Shown piece by piece: positions 9,330-17,671 of a stretch of DNA of 64,000 nucleotides; the first letter of the stretch is position 1; each line of letters begins with the position of its first letter. Location of the stretch: the NCBI RefSeq assembly GCF_029815055.1, contig NZ_JAPPWA010000002.1, forward strand, positions 1,054,001 through 1,118,000. The letters run 5' to 3'. The notes beneath the pieces are model-generated. The model did no database searches, had not been told where the DNA came from, and saw nothing but the letters and a program-made list of their open reading frames with translations. This DNA is from Ignatzschineria sp. RMDPL8A (lineage in GTDB: Bacteria; Pseudomonadota; Gammaproteobacteria; Cardiobacteriales; Wohlfahrtiimonadaceae). Both the position numbers and the translations under genes were made by a program.

Positions 9330-9541
9330 CTTAAGGATGACTTAAGGGTTGATCGGTTAAATCAACCATTTGCTTAAGAAAAATAGATCTTTGATTATAG
9401 CAGATCCTTTTTTAAAGCGAGGGTAAAAGCGCATCGATCCATCACGCTAAACGAGGCGAAATGGGCGTTAAATAACGATTAACTAACGATTAACCAGCGT
9501 AAAGTCATTTAACGAATTCATGAGATAGGTAAAGAAAGAAT
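9330..9541. other. Intergenic region upstream of Na/Pi gene and M-box promoter
   Basis: No gene is seen. It holds a short hairpin (GGTTGAT...ATCAACC, about 9347-9366) and a doubled TTAACGATTAAC-like segment near 9476-9497. It should contain the minus-strand promoter of the Na/Pi gene. The next 480 bases (promoter, riboswitch and leader of mgtE) are listed separately. Confidence 0.5.
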
Positions 9542-9569
9542 TTGACAAGTTAAATAAAGGGGGTATGAT
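9542..9569 (+). promoter_or_regulatory. Sigma-70 promoter for the M-box/mgtE transcript
   Basis: A perfect TTGACA -35 at 9542-9547 and TATGAT -10 at 9564-9569, spaced 16 bases. Transcription would start near 9576, about 70 bases before the riboswitch core. Confidence 0.75.
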
Positions 9570-9645
9570 TCATTCTTAGTTATTTTGGGTTAACGCACGA
9601 TTCTTTAAGGGATCAGCCAGAAAATTAATTTGGTCAAAGCGTTAA

Positions 9646-9806
9646 CTATCCTCGTTAGGTGAGGCTCCTATATGGAGGTAAGCTACTGCCCAGAAACGTC
9701 GAGAGACACCAATGGGTCAGCAGAAACTGTCGAGCTAAGGCGGTATCTAATGTAGCCGGGAAATATCCCATGCCATATAGTGCTAAAACTTTACGAAAGA
9801 GGAGAG
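9646..9806 (+). ncRNA. M-box (ykoK) magnesium riboswitch aptamer
   Basis: The sequence carries the strongly conserved M-box blocks in order: CGTTAGGTGAGGCTCCTATA at 9653-9672, then CTACTGCCCA, GACACCAATGGGTCA, and GCCATATAGTGCTAAA with TTACGA at the 3' end. P1 can form between CCTC (9650-9653) and GAGG (9799-9802). M-box RNAs fold around several magnesium ions and turn off magnesium transport genes when the ion is plentiful. The downstream gene is MgtE, which fits exactly. Confidence 0.95.
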
Positions 9807-9868
9807 ATCACGGTGCGCGTTTGCGTGCTAATAAAAGCACCCTCCTCATTAGGACGGGTGTTTTTTTT
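9799..9868 (+). terminator. M-box expression platform: terminator with competing antiterminator
   Basis: A terminator hairpin runs from 9834-9842 (AAAGCACCC) plus TCCT to AGGA and GGGTGTTTT, ending in eight T residues (9861-9868). A mutually exclusive antiterminator can form: GAGGAG (9799-9804, the 3' side of aptamer P1) pairs with CTCCTC (9842-9847), and GGTGC (9812-9816) pairs with GCACC (9837-9841). With magnesium bound, P1 would hold GAGGAG and the terminator would form. The pairing is seen in sequence; the switch logic is inferred. Confidence 0.85.
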
Positions 9869-9976
9869 GGTCTTCGAAAAGTGGACTGATCATCCATGGA
9901 CTCTTTTTAAATGGATACCAGCGTTGGCGCCTGCGCGCGTCGCCACGTTTAACAAAATATATCGAGGACAGCAACA

Positions 9977-10012
9977 ATGGTTACTGTCGTTTTTATGAAA
10001 GTAAAAAGATAG
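9977..10012 (+). CDS. Possible 11-residue leader peptide upstream of mgtE
   Basis: ATG 9977 has GAGGA 8 bases upstream (9964-9968) and opens an 11-codon frame, MVTVVFMKVKR, closing with TAG at 10010-10012. The stop overlaps the TAGGAG ribosome binding site of mgtE, whose ATG is at 10024. The arrangement would allow translational coupling or a leader-peptide control acting after the riboswitch. Short frames arise by chance, so this stays tentative. Confidence 0.35.
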   Translation: MVTVVFMKVKR

Positions 10013-10023
10013 GAGTTAAGCCA

Positions 10024-11022
10024 ATGGTAATTCAAGACTTAAACATGAAATTTGGGAAAGAGACAGCCGGATCTCTTATGACCACGAACTTTGTCACGCT
10101 TCCGATGGATAGCCGTGTCGATGACGCGATCGATTATCTTCGCGGGCATCTCTATCAGCGTGAAGATATTCATTACCTCTATGTGCTCGATAATGCCGAG
10201 CGTTTAGTGGGCGTGATTGCGATTCGTGAGCTGTTAGCGGCCGATGGACGTGATCCACTATTCCGCGTGATGAAGAAAAAGCTGAGCAAACTTGAGACCG
10301 ATATCGATCAGGAAAAAGTAGCCAAGCTCTTCCAAAAAACGGAGCTGGTGACAATTCCCGTTGTCGATGAATCGGATCATTTAATCGGGGTGATCCACGT
10401 TGATCAAATCCTCGATGTGATGGAGCAAGAGGTGACCGAAGATGTCTATAAAATGGCCTCGATCAACAGTGATGTAAGCGGTTACAATCTTTTAAATGCA
10501 ACGATTGGGCTGCTTTATCGCAAGCGGATTGCATGGCTTGTGGTGCTTGTTTTTATGAACGTCTTTTCAGGGGCGGGGATTGCCACCTATGAAGAGCTGA
10601 TTGAAAATAATGTGGCGCTCGTTTTCTTCCTTCCTTTACTCGTCGATAGTGGCGGAAACGCTGGAGCACAGTCGGCAACGCTGGTAATTCGTGCGATGGC
10701 ACTCGGGGAAGTTCGGATTAAAGACTGGTTTAAAATGGTGGGCAAAGAGTCGCTCGTTTCTGCGCTTTTAGGCTTTAGTATGGCCTTTGCGGTATCGCTT
10801 GTGGGCTTTATGCGCGGCGGGATCGAGATTGCTACAATCGTTGCGATTACCATGGTATTTGTGGTGATGATCGGCAGTATTATCGGCATGTCGCTTCCCT
10901 TTATCTTTAGCAAATTCAAGATGGACCCAGCCACCGCAAGCGGCCCATTAATCACTTCAATTTGTGACATTGTCGGCGTCTTTATCTATTTTGGTATCGC
11001 CAATATGTTCCTAACGCTGTAA
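10024..11022 (+). CDS. mgtE: MgtE family magnesium transporter, short form
   Basis: A 332-residue MgtE/SLC41-type magnesium channel. Residues about 15-75 and 85-135 are paired CBS domains (first starting AGSLMTTNFVTLPMD, second DQEKVAKLFQKTELVTIPVVDE), followed by a linker helix and five membrane segments. The pore region contains PLLVDSGGNAGAQSATLVIRAMALGE, the hallmark with the conserved Asn and Gly residues. The typical protein is about 450 residues; here the acidic N domain of about 120 residues is absent. ATG 10024 has TAGGAG as binding site, and no in-frame upstream coding explains the loss. It is controlled by the M-box at 9646-9868. Confidence 0.92.
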   Translation: MVIQDLNMKFGKETAGSLMTTNFVTLPMDSRVDDAIDYLRGHLYQREDIHYLYVLDNAERLVGVIAIRELLAADGRDPLFRVMKKKLSKLETDIDQEKVAKLFQKTELVTIPVVDESDHLIGVIHVDQILDVMEQEVTEDVYKMASINSDVSGYNLLNATIGLLYRKRIAWLVVLVFMNVFSGAGIATYEELIENNVALVFFLPLLVDSGGNAGAQSATLVIRAMALGEVRIKDWFKMVGKESLVSALLGFSMAFAVSLVGFMRGGIEIATIVAITMVFVVMIGSIIGMSLPFIFSKFKMDPATASGPLITSICDIVGVFIYFGIANMFLTL

Positions 11023-11041
11023 TAAAAAAGCGAGTCATAAG

Positions 11042-11081
11042 CTTCCCCTATGCGGTCGATTAACGGCATAGGGGATTTTTT
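11042..11081. terminator. Intrinsic terminator after mgtE
   Basis: A 9-bp perfect GC-rich stem (CCCCTATGC at 11045-11053 with GCATAGGGG at 11066-11074) followed by a T run. It lies between convergent mgtE and the LysE-type gene. Confidence 0.88.
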
Positions 11082-11089
11082 GCAGGAGA

Positions 11090-11740
11090 TTAAATCATAC
11101 CAAGAATGGTTTTAATCAGCGCGTAGAGTCCAACGCCGATGAAAAGGGCGCTGCTCAATAAGATCAGTACTTTTTCTACTTTCGGGGTAATGAGGTGGCG
11201 CACGCCAAGGCCTAAACTGATGAGCACGGTAAAATCGAGCGTACACCAGATTAGGGTTAAAAGGGTCATGCCGTGGAGGTGGGAGAGTCCGAGGTTCGCT
11301 AAAAACGGTGGGAAAAACGCCATGAAAAAGATTAAATCTTTGGGGTTCGCCATCCCTAGGATTACACCCTTAAGAAAGAGCCTGCGATAAGTGGTATCGC
11401 TTGATTCTGCTTCCATCTCAGTGGTCTCTTTTTTATCAGGATTCCGCCGATGCATGATGTAGGGGTGAATGAGCGAATAGCCATATCCAAGCATAAAGAG
11501 CGCCCCAAAAATCGCCAGATAATTAAGTAGATTGGGATTGACAGAACCAATGCCGGAGATAAGTAGGGCTGCGAATCCAATCCAAATAAGAGCGGCGGTG
11601 GTGGTACCGCAAATTGCAAAAAAGAGCCCTCGTTTTGAGTGATTGATGGCGGTGTTAATGGAAAAAAGCGCGATCGGGCCGGGCGAGACGATATAGAGCG
11701 AGGCCGCTAAGATAAATCCCGCGAGAATCGAAATATCCAT
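11090..11740 (-). CDS. LysE family exporter
   Basis: A 216-residue membrane protein of the LysE/RhtB family, which exports amino acids such as lysine, threonine or homoserine lactone. Six membrane segments are visible, with the family N-terminal signature SPGPIALFSINTAINHSKRGLFFAICGTTTAALIW (about 20-54, the GxxxG pattern) and the mid-protein GVILGMANPKDLIFFMAFFPPF. A charged loop (about 98-118, KKETTEMEAESS) separates the halves. It stands alone: mgtE converges on it from the left and the MORN-type gene ends upstream of it. Substrate unknown. Confidence 0.88.
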   Translation of the reverse strand: MDISILAGFILAASLYIVSPGPIALFSINTAINHSKRGLFFAICGTTTAALIWIGFAALLISGIGSVNPNLLNYLAIFGALFMLGYGYSLIHPYIMHRRNPDKKETTEMEAESSDTTYRRLFLKGVILGMANPKDLIFFMAFFPPFLANLGLSHLHGMTLLTLIWCTLDFTVLISLGLGVRHLITPKVEKVLILLSSALFIGVGLYALIKTILGMI

Positions 11741-11879
11741 GATAAAAGCGAATCCTTCAACAAATGGTGAGTCAGTGCTATTGATCCATAAAAAAGGCGG
11801 GTGGTTCGATGGCTAGCGGCCGATCATCCCCATTCCCGCGCTCGTAGTATTACTTATGTAAGCGACTTATATAAGTACA

Positions 11880-13175
11880 TTAAAATGGCCACAGTTTCCA
11901 AAATGCTCCATTACGCGGTTCATTTTGCTCTTCATATTGCTGTAAAAACTCATCGAAATCATCGGAATCCATCGATTGAACCTCTTCAAGCGTATGGGTA
12001 GATTCATCCGTAGACGCATCCGCGCTATCAGAGTCATTAGAGTTATCCGTATTATCCGAATCGAGCTTGATCCATTCACGATTGGTGCTGCAGGTATCAT
12101 CTGATGGGTCAAAATCACCGATATAGACCGGTAGTAGTAAGCCTTGCTCATCCCAATGGGTCTCTTCAACCAGTTCGCCTTCATCATAAATTAAGCGAGT
12201 GCGAAGTTGGCCATTTTCATCCCAATGCTTGATAGTGCCGTGGTAGACGCCTTCTTCATACTGCTCTTGGAAGGCAATTTGCCCACTTTCGTACCAGGTT
12301 TTCCAAGTGCCCGATTGCTCGCCATCTTTGAAATAGCCAACAAGCTCATAATGGCCAGAGGGATACCACGCTTTCATCGCGCCATTGAGAATGCCGTTGT
12401 CGTAATTTTCCTCACCAATTTGCACGCCTTCCTGATTATAAAAACGAAGAGTGCCATCGGGGCTTGTCAGTTGCCATGCATAGATATCATTAATATCGGT
12501 GATGCGAATGGGGTCGATCTGTTTGATGCCCCCTTTATAGAAATCCTGAATGGTAAAGGAGTCCGCATCAGAATCGGTCAAGACGCGATAATATTGAAAA
12601 TCATCGCCGCTTTGAACGCGCTCTCCATTTGAATTAAATGCACCGAGATAGCGATTTCCGTTGATGAAGAAGAGCTCTGTACTAACCTCGCCTGCGTCAT
12701 TGTAAAAGGTGACTTCACCGTGAGGCTCACCATCTTTATATTGCGCTTCATATTCAAGCAGCCCTTCATCGCTCCACGAGGAGATTGTGCCGCTTGACTC
12801 GCTATTATTCACAAAATATTGCGTTGTGATCTGACCTTGATCGTTATAAAAACGCATGGTCCCTTGCAAACTTTTCGGGCTCCAGCTTGCAAGATCAATC
12901 TCATCACGAATGCAGACCGCATCGATCTGTTTTTGATCATTCTTTACGTAATAATCTTGCACGTAATAGCAGCCATTTAAGGTCTCATGCAGACGGCGAT
13001 AGTAGTAGCTATCCTCATTTTTATCGGTGCTCGGCGTGCCATCTTCGGCAAAATAAGCGATGATCGGCGCGTCTTCATCCGGATTTACCGCTGCTTCTTC
13101 GGCAAAAGTGGTTTGAGAGAGAGGCGTTAATAGCAGAAAAAGTAGGCTTGAGAGAGGCGTTTTTAGGAAAGTCAT
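11880..13175 (-). CDS. Secreted MORN-type repeat protein (YwqK-like), internally duplicated
   Basis: A 431-residue protein with a clear signal peptide (hydrophobic 7-20, cleavage near TTFA/EE). Most of the rest is short repeats of the GT-x-x-F/W-Y-x-x-G-x-x pattern found in MORN_2/YwqK-like proteins (GTMRFYNDQGQ, GEVTFYNDAGE, GTWKTWYESGQ, GTIKHWDENGQ). Residues 57-124 and 195-261 are two copies of a longer module (YYR...QDYY...KQID...GTxRFYN). The C-terminal 60 residues are acidic and Ser/Asp-rich. Relatives have been called antitoxins in some annotations, but no toxin gene adjoins it here and it is exported; the function is unknown. Confidence 0.75.
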   Translation of the reverse strand: MTFLKTPLSSLLFLLLTPLSQTTFAEEAAVNPDEDAPIIAYFAEDGTPSTDKNEDSYYYRRLHETLNGCYYVQDYYVKNDQKQIDAVCIRDEIDLASWSPKSLQGTMRFYNDQGQITTQYFVNNSESSGTISSWSDEGLLEYEAQYKDGEPHGEVTFYNDAGEVSTELFFINGNRYLGAFNSNGERVQSGDDFQYYRVLTDSDADSFTIQDFYKGGIKQIDPIRITDINDIYAWQLTSPDGTLRFYNQEGVQIGEENYDNGILNGAMKAWYPSGHYELVGYFKDGEQSGTWKTWYESGQIAFQEQYEEGVYHGTIKHWDENGQLRTRLIYDEGELVEETHWDEQGLLLPVYIGDFDPSDDTCSTNREWIKLDSDNTDNSNDSDSADASTDESTHTLEEVQSMDSDDFDEFLQQYEEQNEPRNGAFWKLWPF

Positions 13176-13382
13176 GATCGTTCCTTTAGTATTGTTATGA
13201 ATGTGAGGCAGATCCTCAATGCAGTAATTCTTTCTATTATAGACTAAATCCTTTACAGGTGGGTAAAAAACGCGGGTAAAAAGAGGCAGTTTGCGCTAGA
13301 AACGAGCGGATTTCGCTGGCTATATTTCAGCGGATAAAGGCGTATAATGGGAGCGATTTTCTACGACAAACAAGGAGATTTC

Positions 13383-13610
13383 ATGCGCTTGATTTTAACG
13401 CTGCTGCTCATCATTCCGATGGCGCTCTATTATCTTGGGCTCTACTATTGTCCGGAAACGCTCGCACGCCTTGAATTTATGGGTTGGCCACTTTCGATTT
13501 TTCTCGGTGTGGTTGTGATGGTTTGGGCGGTTTTGATCGGCGGAATCTTTGCCATCTATTATCTTAAAAGAGAGCTCCGAGACGAAGAGGAAGGAGGAGT
13601 GCATTCATGA
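13383..13610 (+). CDS. Small membrane protein, DUF485-like symporter partner
   Basis: A 75-residue protein with two membrane helices (about 3-20 and 33-58) and a charged C-terminus (KRELRDEEEGG). Small DUF485-type proteins commonly precede acetate/solute symporters and are thought to assist them; this one fits by size, topology and position, though its sequence is divergent. ATG 13383 is chosen because AAGGAGAT lies just upstream; an in-frame ATG at 13347 has no such site. Its stop overlaps the start of the symporter gene (ATGA), showing translational coupling. Confidence 0.72.
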   Translation: MRLILTLLLIIPMALYYLGLYYCPETLARLEFMGWPLSIFLGVVVMVWAVLIGGIFAIYYLKRELRDEEEGGVHS

Positions 13611-14977
13611 AATCTTCTGGATCGTCGCAATTTTTCTTAGCCGGCCGGCAAATTAGCGCATGGCAAAATGGCTGGGCACTCGCTGGGGATTATCTCTCGG
13701 CGGCGGCTTTTTTGGGCTCTATCGCCATGTATTTTAGCCAAGGCATGGACTCGCTCTTTTACGCGGTGGCAACGCTTGTCGGCTGGCCATTACTTCTTAT
13801 TTTGTTTGCCGATAAATTGAGACGCTCGGGTGCGTATACCATCAGTGGCGTGCTCAATCAGCGCTTTCATTCCACGCGATTACAAATTTTAAGTGGCTCA
13901 ACCTCACTCCTTATCAGTCTATTTTATCTTTTAGTGCAATTGATGGGGGCGGGCACGCTATTAAAACTGCTCTTTAATCTCTCTTATACGCACTCGCTGA
14001 TATTGGTGGTTTGCTTAACCGCGGGGCTCGTATTTATGGGCGGGATGAAGGCAACGACGCTCGTTCAGAGCAGTAAAGCGATGATTCTTTTTGGCTTTGC
14101 CGGTACGATGCTCTTTTTAGTTTGGCGTGAGATGGGCTATTCGATTCCAAATCTCTGGGCACGGGCGCGCGAGCTTGGGGATTCAAGCGGATTTATGCCG
14201 AGCGTGAAAATTGCGGGCGGCGTTGAGCAAGCTTCATTAGTGCTTGGATTATTGCTCGGGCTTTTGGGGCTCCCCCATGTATTGATGCGCTTTTTTACCG
14301 TTAAAAAACCGAGAACGGCGGTGCTTTCTGCGATCTTTGCGAGCTTTTTAATCGCGTTCTTTTTTGTGATGAATCTGATTGTTGGCTTTGGCGCCTATGT
14401 AATTTTTTATGGTGAAACGCTCACAGGCGGGGCGAATATGGCGCTGATGCATTTAGCCGATTTTTTAGGTGGCGATCTCTTTACTTATCTCTTTGCGATC
14501 GTGGTATTTGTCACCATTTTAGCGGTGATGGCGGGGCTGGTGATGGCGATGGGCGCGAACATTACTCAAGATTTATTGCCACTCATTGCGCCAGAATTTA
14601 AAGAGAATCCGCTCGTTGCCCGGGCGAGCTTAGGCGTTATGCTACTGTTAAGTGCGTTCCTTGCCTATCTCTTTGAAGGGGTAAATCTTGCCTTTTTGTT
14701 TGGGATTGCGTTTTCGTGGGCAGCAAGTGCCCATTTCCCGCTCCTTTTCGGCGCGTTTTATATTAAATCCTTTAACGAGCGGGCGGCCTTTTATACACTC
14801 CTTGTCGGCGCGCTTGGCAGTACGCTTTTTCTGATTACTAGCCGGACAATTTGGTGCAATATTTTAGGCTTTAGTGAACCGCTTCATCCTTATCTGAGCC
14901 CAACGCTCTTTGTGCTGCCGCTCGCATTGATCGCACTTTTTATCGGGGCCGAGCAAAAGCGGGAAAAGAGAGCGTAA
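13607..14977 (+). CDS. Sodium:solute symporter family protein (ActP-like)
   Basis: A 456-residue SSS-family transporter with about 12 membrane segments. The first part QFFLAGRQISAWQNGWALAGDYLSAAAFLG is the conserved unwound helix 1 and sodium-site region of ActP-like carriers; MGLVMAMGANITQDL-like sequence (AGLVMAMGANITQDLLP) is the helix 8 sodium-site region. It is shorter than E. coli ActP (549) and begins close to helix 1, lacking the usual N-terminal segment. ATGA overlap with the DUF485-like gene supports an acetate or other short monocarboxylate uptake pair; substrate is inferred. It could alternatively carry other organic acids. Confidence 0.85.
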   Translation: MKSSGSSQFFLAGRQISAWQNGWALAGDYLSAAAFLGSIAMYFSQGMDSLFYAVATLVGWPLLLILFADKLRRSGAYTISGVLNQRFHSTRLQILSGSTSLLISLFYLLVQLMGAGTLLKLLFNLSYTHSLILVVCLTAGLVFMGGMKATTLVQSSKAMILFGFAGTMLFLVWREMGYSIPNLWARARELGDSSGFMPSVKIAGGVEQASLVLGLLLGLLGLPHVLMRFFTVKKPRTAVLSAIFASFLIAFFFVMNLIVGFGAYVIFYGETLTGGANMALMHLADFLGGDLFTYLFAIVVFVTILAVMAGLVMAMGANITQDLLPLIAPEFKENPLVARASLGVMLLLSAFLAYLFEGVNLAFLFGIAFSWAASAHFPLLFGAFYIKSFNERAAFYTLLVGALGSTLFLITSRTIWCNILGFSEPLHPYLSPTLFVLPLALIALFIGAEQKREKRA

Positions 14978-15107
14978 CACAGGGTAAAAATGTATACATT
15001 CGCGGAAGAGCACTTTTATGTGGCGATATTTTTTAGATATGGCAAAATAGATCGTCTCAACGGATTATTTTTGCAAAACAAAAACACAAATATAAGGAGC
15101 GGCTGTG

Positions 15108-15635
15108 ATGGTGGGGCAGACGTTTAAACGGGGTGGAAAACTCCTTTTGACACTATGTGCGAGCGTTGCTTTAACGGCATGCGCGACAACCTCGGGATCA
15201 GACGGGGAAAATGCTAGTAGCGCTAAGAGCGCACGGGTAAAAGCGAAAAAAGAGCCGACGGTACTAACCGCAAAGCGCGAGCAGGTGGTCAATGATGCGA
15301 AGAAATTCGTCGGAACGCCGTATCGCCTTGGAGGCACTTCACCCTCAACCGGGTTTGATTGCAGCGGGTTAGTGCAGCATGTCTATCAGGGCATTGATGT
15401 GGGATTACCGCGGACAACGCGCGAGCAAGAAGCGCATATGAGCGTCGCGAAACGCCCGGCAGAAGGGGATGTCCTCTTCTTTAAAATTAACGGTAAACAG
15501 GTCTCCCACGCCGGCATTTATGTAGGCAATAATCGCATGGTTCATGCACCGGGAACGGGTCGCAAAGTAGAAATTACCCGCATCGATACGCCGTATTGGC
15601 AGAGCCGATTATCAAAATGGGGCGCCATGAACTAA
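15108..15635 (+). CDS. NlpC/P60 family (C40) peptidoglycan hydrolase lipoprotein
   Basis: A 175-residue protein with a lipoprotein signal: hydrophobic 11-20 and lipobox LTAC with Cys25 as lipidated residue. The C40 peptidase domain fills about 58-175: catalytic Cys85 in FDCSGLV, His134 in SHAGIYVG and His146 in MVHAPGTG. Such enzymes (Spr/MepS, NlpC) cut the stem peptide or cross-links of peptidoglycan at the outer membrane. GTG 15105 and GTG 15111 flank ATG 15108; the ATG is preferred, eight bases from AAGGAG at 15094-15099. A 12-bp palindrome AATGTATACATT lies upstream near 14990. Confidence 0.92.
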   Translation: MVGQTFKRGGKLLLTLCASVALTACATTSGSDGENASSAKSARVKAKKEPTVLTAKREQVVNDAKKFVGTPYRLGGTSPSTGFDCSGLVQHVYQGIDVGLPRTTREQEAHMSVAKRPAEGDVLFFKINGKQVSHAGIYVGNNRMVHAPGTGRKVEITRIDTPYWQSRLSKWGAMN

Positions 15636-15710
15636 GCGCTAAAAATCGCATCGCATTCGGCGTATAATAGAGCGATTCTAGTCGATATTAATACGAGGAA
15701 CTTCTCAATT

Positions 15711-16190
15711 ATGAGCCGAGTTAAATTTCCTAAAACCCCGGGCATTCGCTATTTAGAGAGCGAAAAACAGCCGTTTGAACCATTTTTATATGCCGATAAA
15801 ACCTTAAGTGGCACCAAATCCACCGCCGATTGGCTTGGCGTTGATGAGCATTTAGTGATTAAAAGCCTAGTTTTTATTGATGAAAATCGAAAAGGGCTGA
15901 TGGTGTTAATGCATGGCGATTGCCACGTTGATACCAAAACGCTTGCCAATGTCGCAGGCGTTAAAAAAACAGAACCGGCAGAGTATAAAGACGCGCACCG
16001 TTGGACCGGCTATGAATTTGGCGGCACCTCTCCCTTTGGCATTCGCGCCGATCTTCCGATCTATGCGGAATCGACGATTTTTGATCTCGATGAGCTCTAT
16101 ATTAATGGGGGGAAACGCGGCTTTATCCTAAAAATTACCCCCGAAGTATTGCGTCATCGAGGCGCGATTCCCGTCAATGTATCGAAATGA
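15711..16190 (+). CDS. ybaK: YbaK/EbsC family Cys-tRNA(Pro) deacylase
   Basis: A 159-residue YbaK-type trans-editing factor that hydrolyses Cys-tRNA(Pro), made when ProRS mischarges tRNA(Pro) with cysteine. The domain spans nearly the whole protein: KTPGIRYLE start, conserved VIKSLVFIDENRKGLMVLMHGD with the catalytic lysine region, and the FGGTSPFGIRADLPIYAESTIFDLDELYINGGKRGF block. The length matches E. coli YbaK (159). A TATAAT-like element (15664-15669) precedes it. It is monocistronic and ends at a bidirectional terminator shared with the aldehyde dehydrogenase. Confidence 0.92.
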   Translation: MSRVKFPKTPGIRYLESEKQPFEPFLYADKTLSGTKSTADWLGVDEHLVIKSLVFIDENRKGLMVLMHGDCHVDTKTLANVAGVKKTEPAEYKDAHRWTGYEFGGTSPFGIRADLPIYAESTIFDLDELYINGGKRGFILKITPEVLRHRGAIPVNVSK

Positions 16191-16210
16191 TGGGGATATA
16201 AAAAACATTA

Positions 16211-16259
16211 AAAAAGGATCGAGATCCATGCTAACAACATGAAAATCTCGATCCTTTTT
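16211..16259. terminator. Bidirectional terminator between ybaK and aldehyde dehydrogenase
   Basis: A 15-bp stem (AAAAAGGATCGAGAT at 16211-16225 with its complement at 16245-16259) with A residues on one side and T residues on the other, placed between two convergent genes. Confidence 0.88.
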
Positions 16260-16276
16260 GCATTATGTGAGTTTAA

Positions 16277-17671
16277 TTATTCTGTGAGGCCACCGATGGA
16301 GAGGTATTTCGTTTCAAGATAGGCCTCAATCCCTTCAACGCCGCCTTCTCGGCCGATGCCGCTCTCTTTCATTCCACCAAAAGGCGCTTGCGCAGTACTT
16401 GGGAGCCCATCATTCCAGCCGACAATACCAAAGTCGAGTGCTTTATGAAGTTTAAGCGCGCGTTTATAATTCTCGGTAAAGAAGTAGGCCGCAAGCCCGT
16501 AAGGGGTGCCGTTTGCAATGGTGATCGCATCATCAAGATCGTAATAACGATAGACCGGCGCCACAGGGCCAAAGGTCTCTTCGTGCATAATATCCATCTC
16601 AAGCGTCACATCACCTAAAATAGTGGGGCGGACGAAAAAGGTCTCTTTGTCAAAATCGGCAATGCCACTTCCGCCAAGGAGCACATTTGCCCCTTTAGTC
16701 ACGGCATCTTCGATCTGATCCATAATTTTGCCGTATCCTTTTTGATTGATCACAGGGCCAATATCGGTATCGCTTTCGAGCCCATTGCCAAGATTGAGCT
16801 TCGCCGCTTCCTCAGTAAAACGCTCACAAAATTCATCATAGCGTGCGGCGTGGACAATAAAGCGATTGGCGCAGACACAGGTTTGCCCCGCGTTACGGAA
16901 TTTCGAGGCGATCGCTTGCGGAATCACAAGATCCATGTCGGCATCTTCACAGATAATAAACGGCGCGTGGCCACCGAGCTCCATAGTGATATGTTTCACG
17001 CTGTCGGCACTGTTTTTCATCAGCAGTTTTCCAACGTGTGTCGAGCCGGTAAAGGTGATTTTACGAATGCGCGCGTGTGAGGTGAAAATCTCGCCAATTC
17101 GCGGACCATCACCATTGACGCATTGGATTAAATTAAACGGAAAGCCGGCTTGATGGGCAAGTTCAATCAGGCGAATGGTCGTAAGCGGTGTCTCTTCCGC
17201 CGGTTTGACGATAAATGCGCATCCTGCAGCAATGGCAGGAGCGGCTTTACGGGTCATCATCGCAGCAGGGAAGTTCCACGGAGTAATCGCCGCGACAAGC
17301 CCAATCCCTTGCTGAGTGACAAGGAGACGTTTATCCCGCGAGCCTGCAGGAATCGTGCGACCATAGAGCCGTTTAGCCTCTTCCGCATACCAGCGAATAT
17401 AGCTCACCGCGTAATTCACCTCGCCCAAGGATTCGGTTAAGGGTTTGCCATTTTCTTCGGTCATCGTACGCGCAATCGAGGATTTTTCCGCCATGATCGC
17501 ATCGGCCCATTTATGCAGAAGTTCAGCACGCTCATAAGCGGTAGTATCGCGCCAATCTAAAAAAGCCTCAAACCCAGCATTAATCTTCGCTTCCACCTGT
17601 TCGTTGGTATCGATCGGAACGTCCTTAATGGCGGCTCCCGTTGCGGGATTATAGACAGTAAATGTACTCAT
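16277..17671 (-). CDS. NAD(P)-dependent succinate-semialdehyde/aldehyde dehydrogenase
   Basis: A 464-residue aldehyde dehydrogenase. The cofactor site TPWNFPAAM, the catalytic Glu in [10 protein letters not shown] and the catalytic Cys in [14 protein letters not shown] are all present, and the C-terminal [13 protein letters not shown] block is typical of succinate-semialdehyde dehydrogenases (GabD type), which turn succinate semialdehyde into succinate. Related aldehyde dehydrogenases with other substrates share these motifs, so the substrate is moderately sure. The ribosome binding site AAAGGAGAT precedes ATG. It is divergent from the prp operon across a 607-bp gap; no gabT lies nearby. Confidence 0.87.
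   Translation of the reverse strand: MSTFTVYNPATGAAIKDVPIDTNEQVEAKINAGFEAFLDWRDTTAYERAELLHKWADAIMAEKSSIARTMTEENGKPLTESLGEVNYAVSYIRWYAEEAKRLYGRTIPAGSRDKRLLVTQQGIGLVAAITPWNFPAAMMTRKAAPAIAAGCAFIVKPAEETPLTTIRLIELAHQAGFPFNLIQCVNGDGPRIGEIFTSHARIRKITFTGSTHVGKLLMKNSADSVKHITMELGGHAPFIICEDADMDLVIPQAIASKFRNAGQTCVCANRFIVHAARYDEFCERFTEEAAKLNLGNGLESDTDIGPVINQKGYGKIMDQIEDAVTKGANVLLGGSGIADFDKETFFVRPTILGDVTLEMDIMHEETFGPVAPVYRYYDLDDAITIANGTPYGLAAYFFTENYKRALKLHKALDFGIVGWNDGLPSTAQAPFGGMKESGIGREGGVEGIEAYLETKYLSIGGLTE

Noticed and set aside
9780-9998. A 72-codon frame across the end of the M-box
   Set aside because: It overlaps conserved riboswitch and terminator sequence, which explain its bases better than coding does.
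10587-10970. A 127-codon frame antisense to mgtE
   Set aside because: It opposes the membrane domain of MgtE; open only because of codon bias on the other strand.
12207-12632. A 141-codon frame antisense to the MORN-type gene
   Set aside because: It is the complementary shadow of a repeat-rich gene with a signal peptide; no independent start signal.
11880-13175. Antitoxin function for the YwqK-like protein
   Set aside because: It has a signal peptide and no toxin-like neighbour, so the label would rest on the family name alone.
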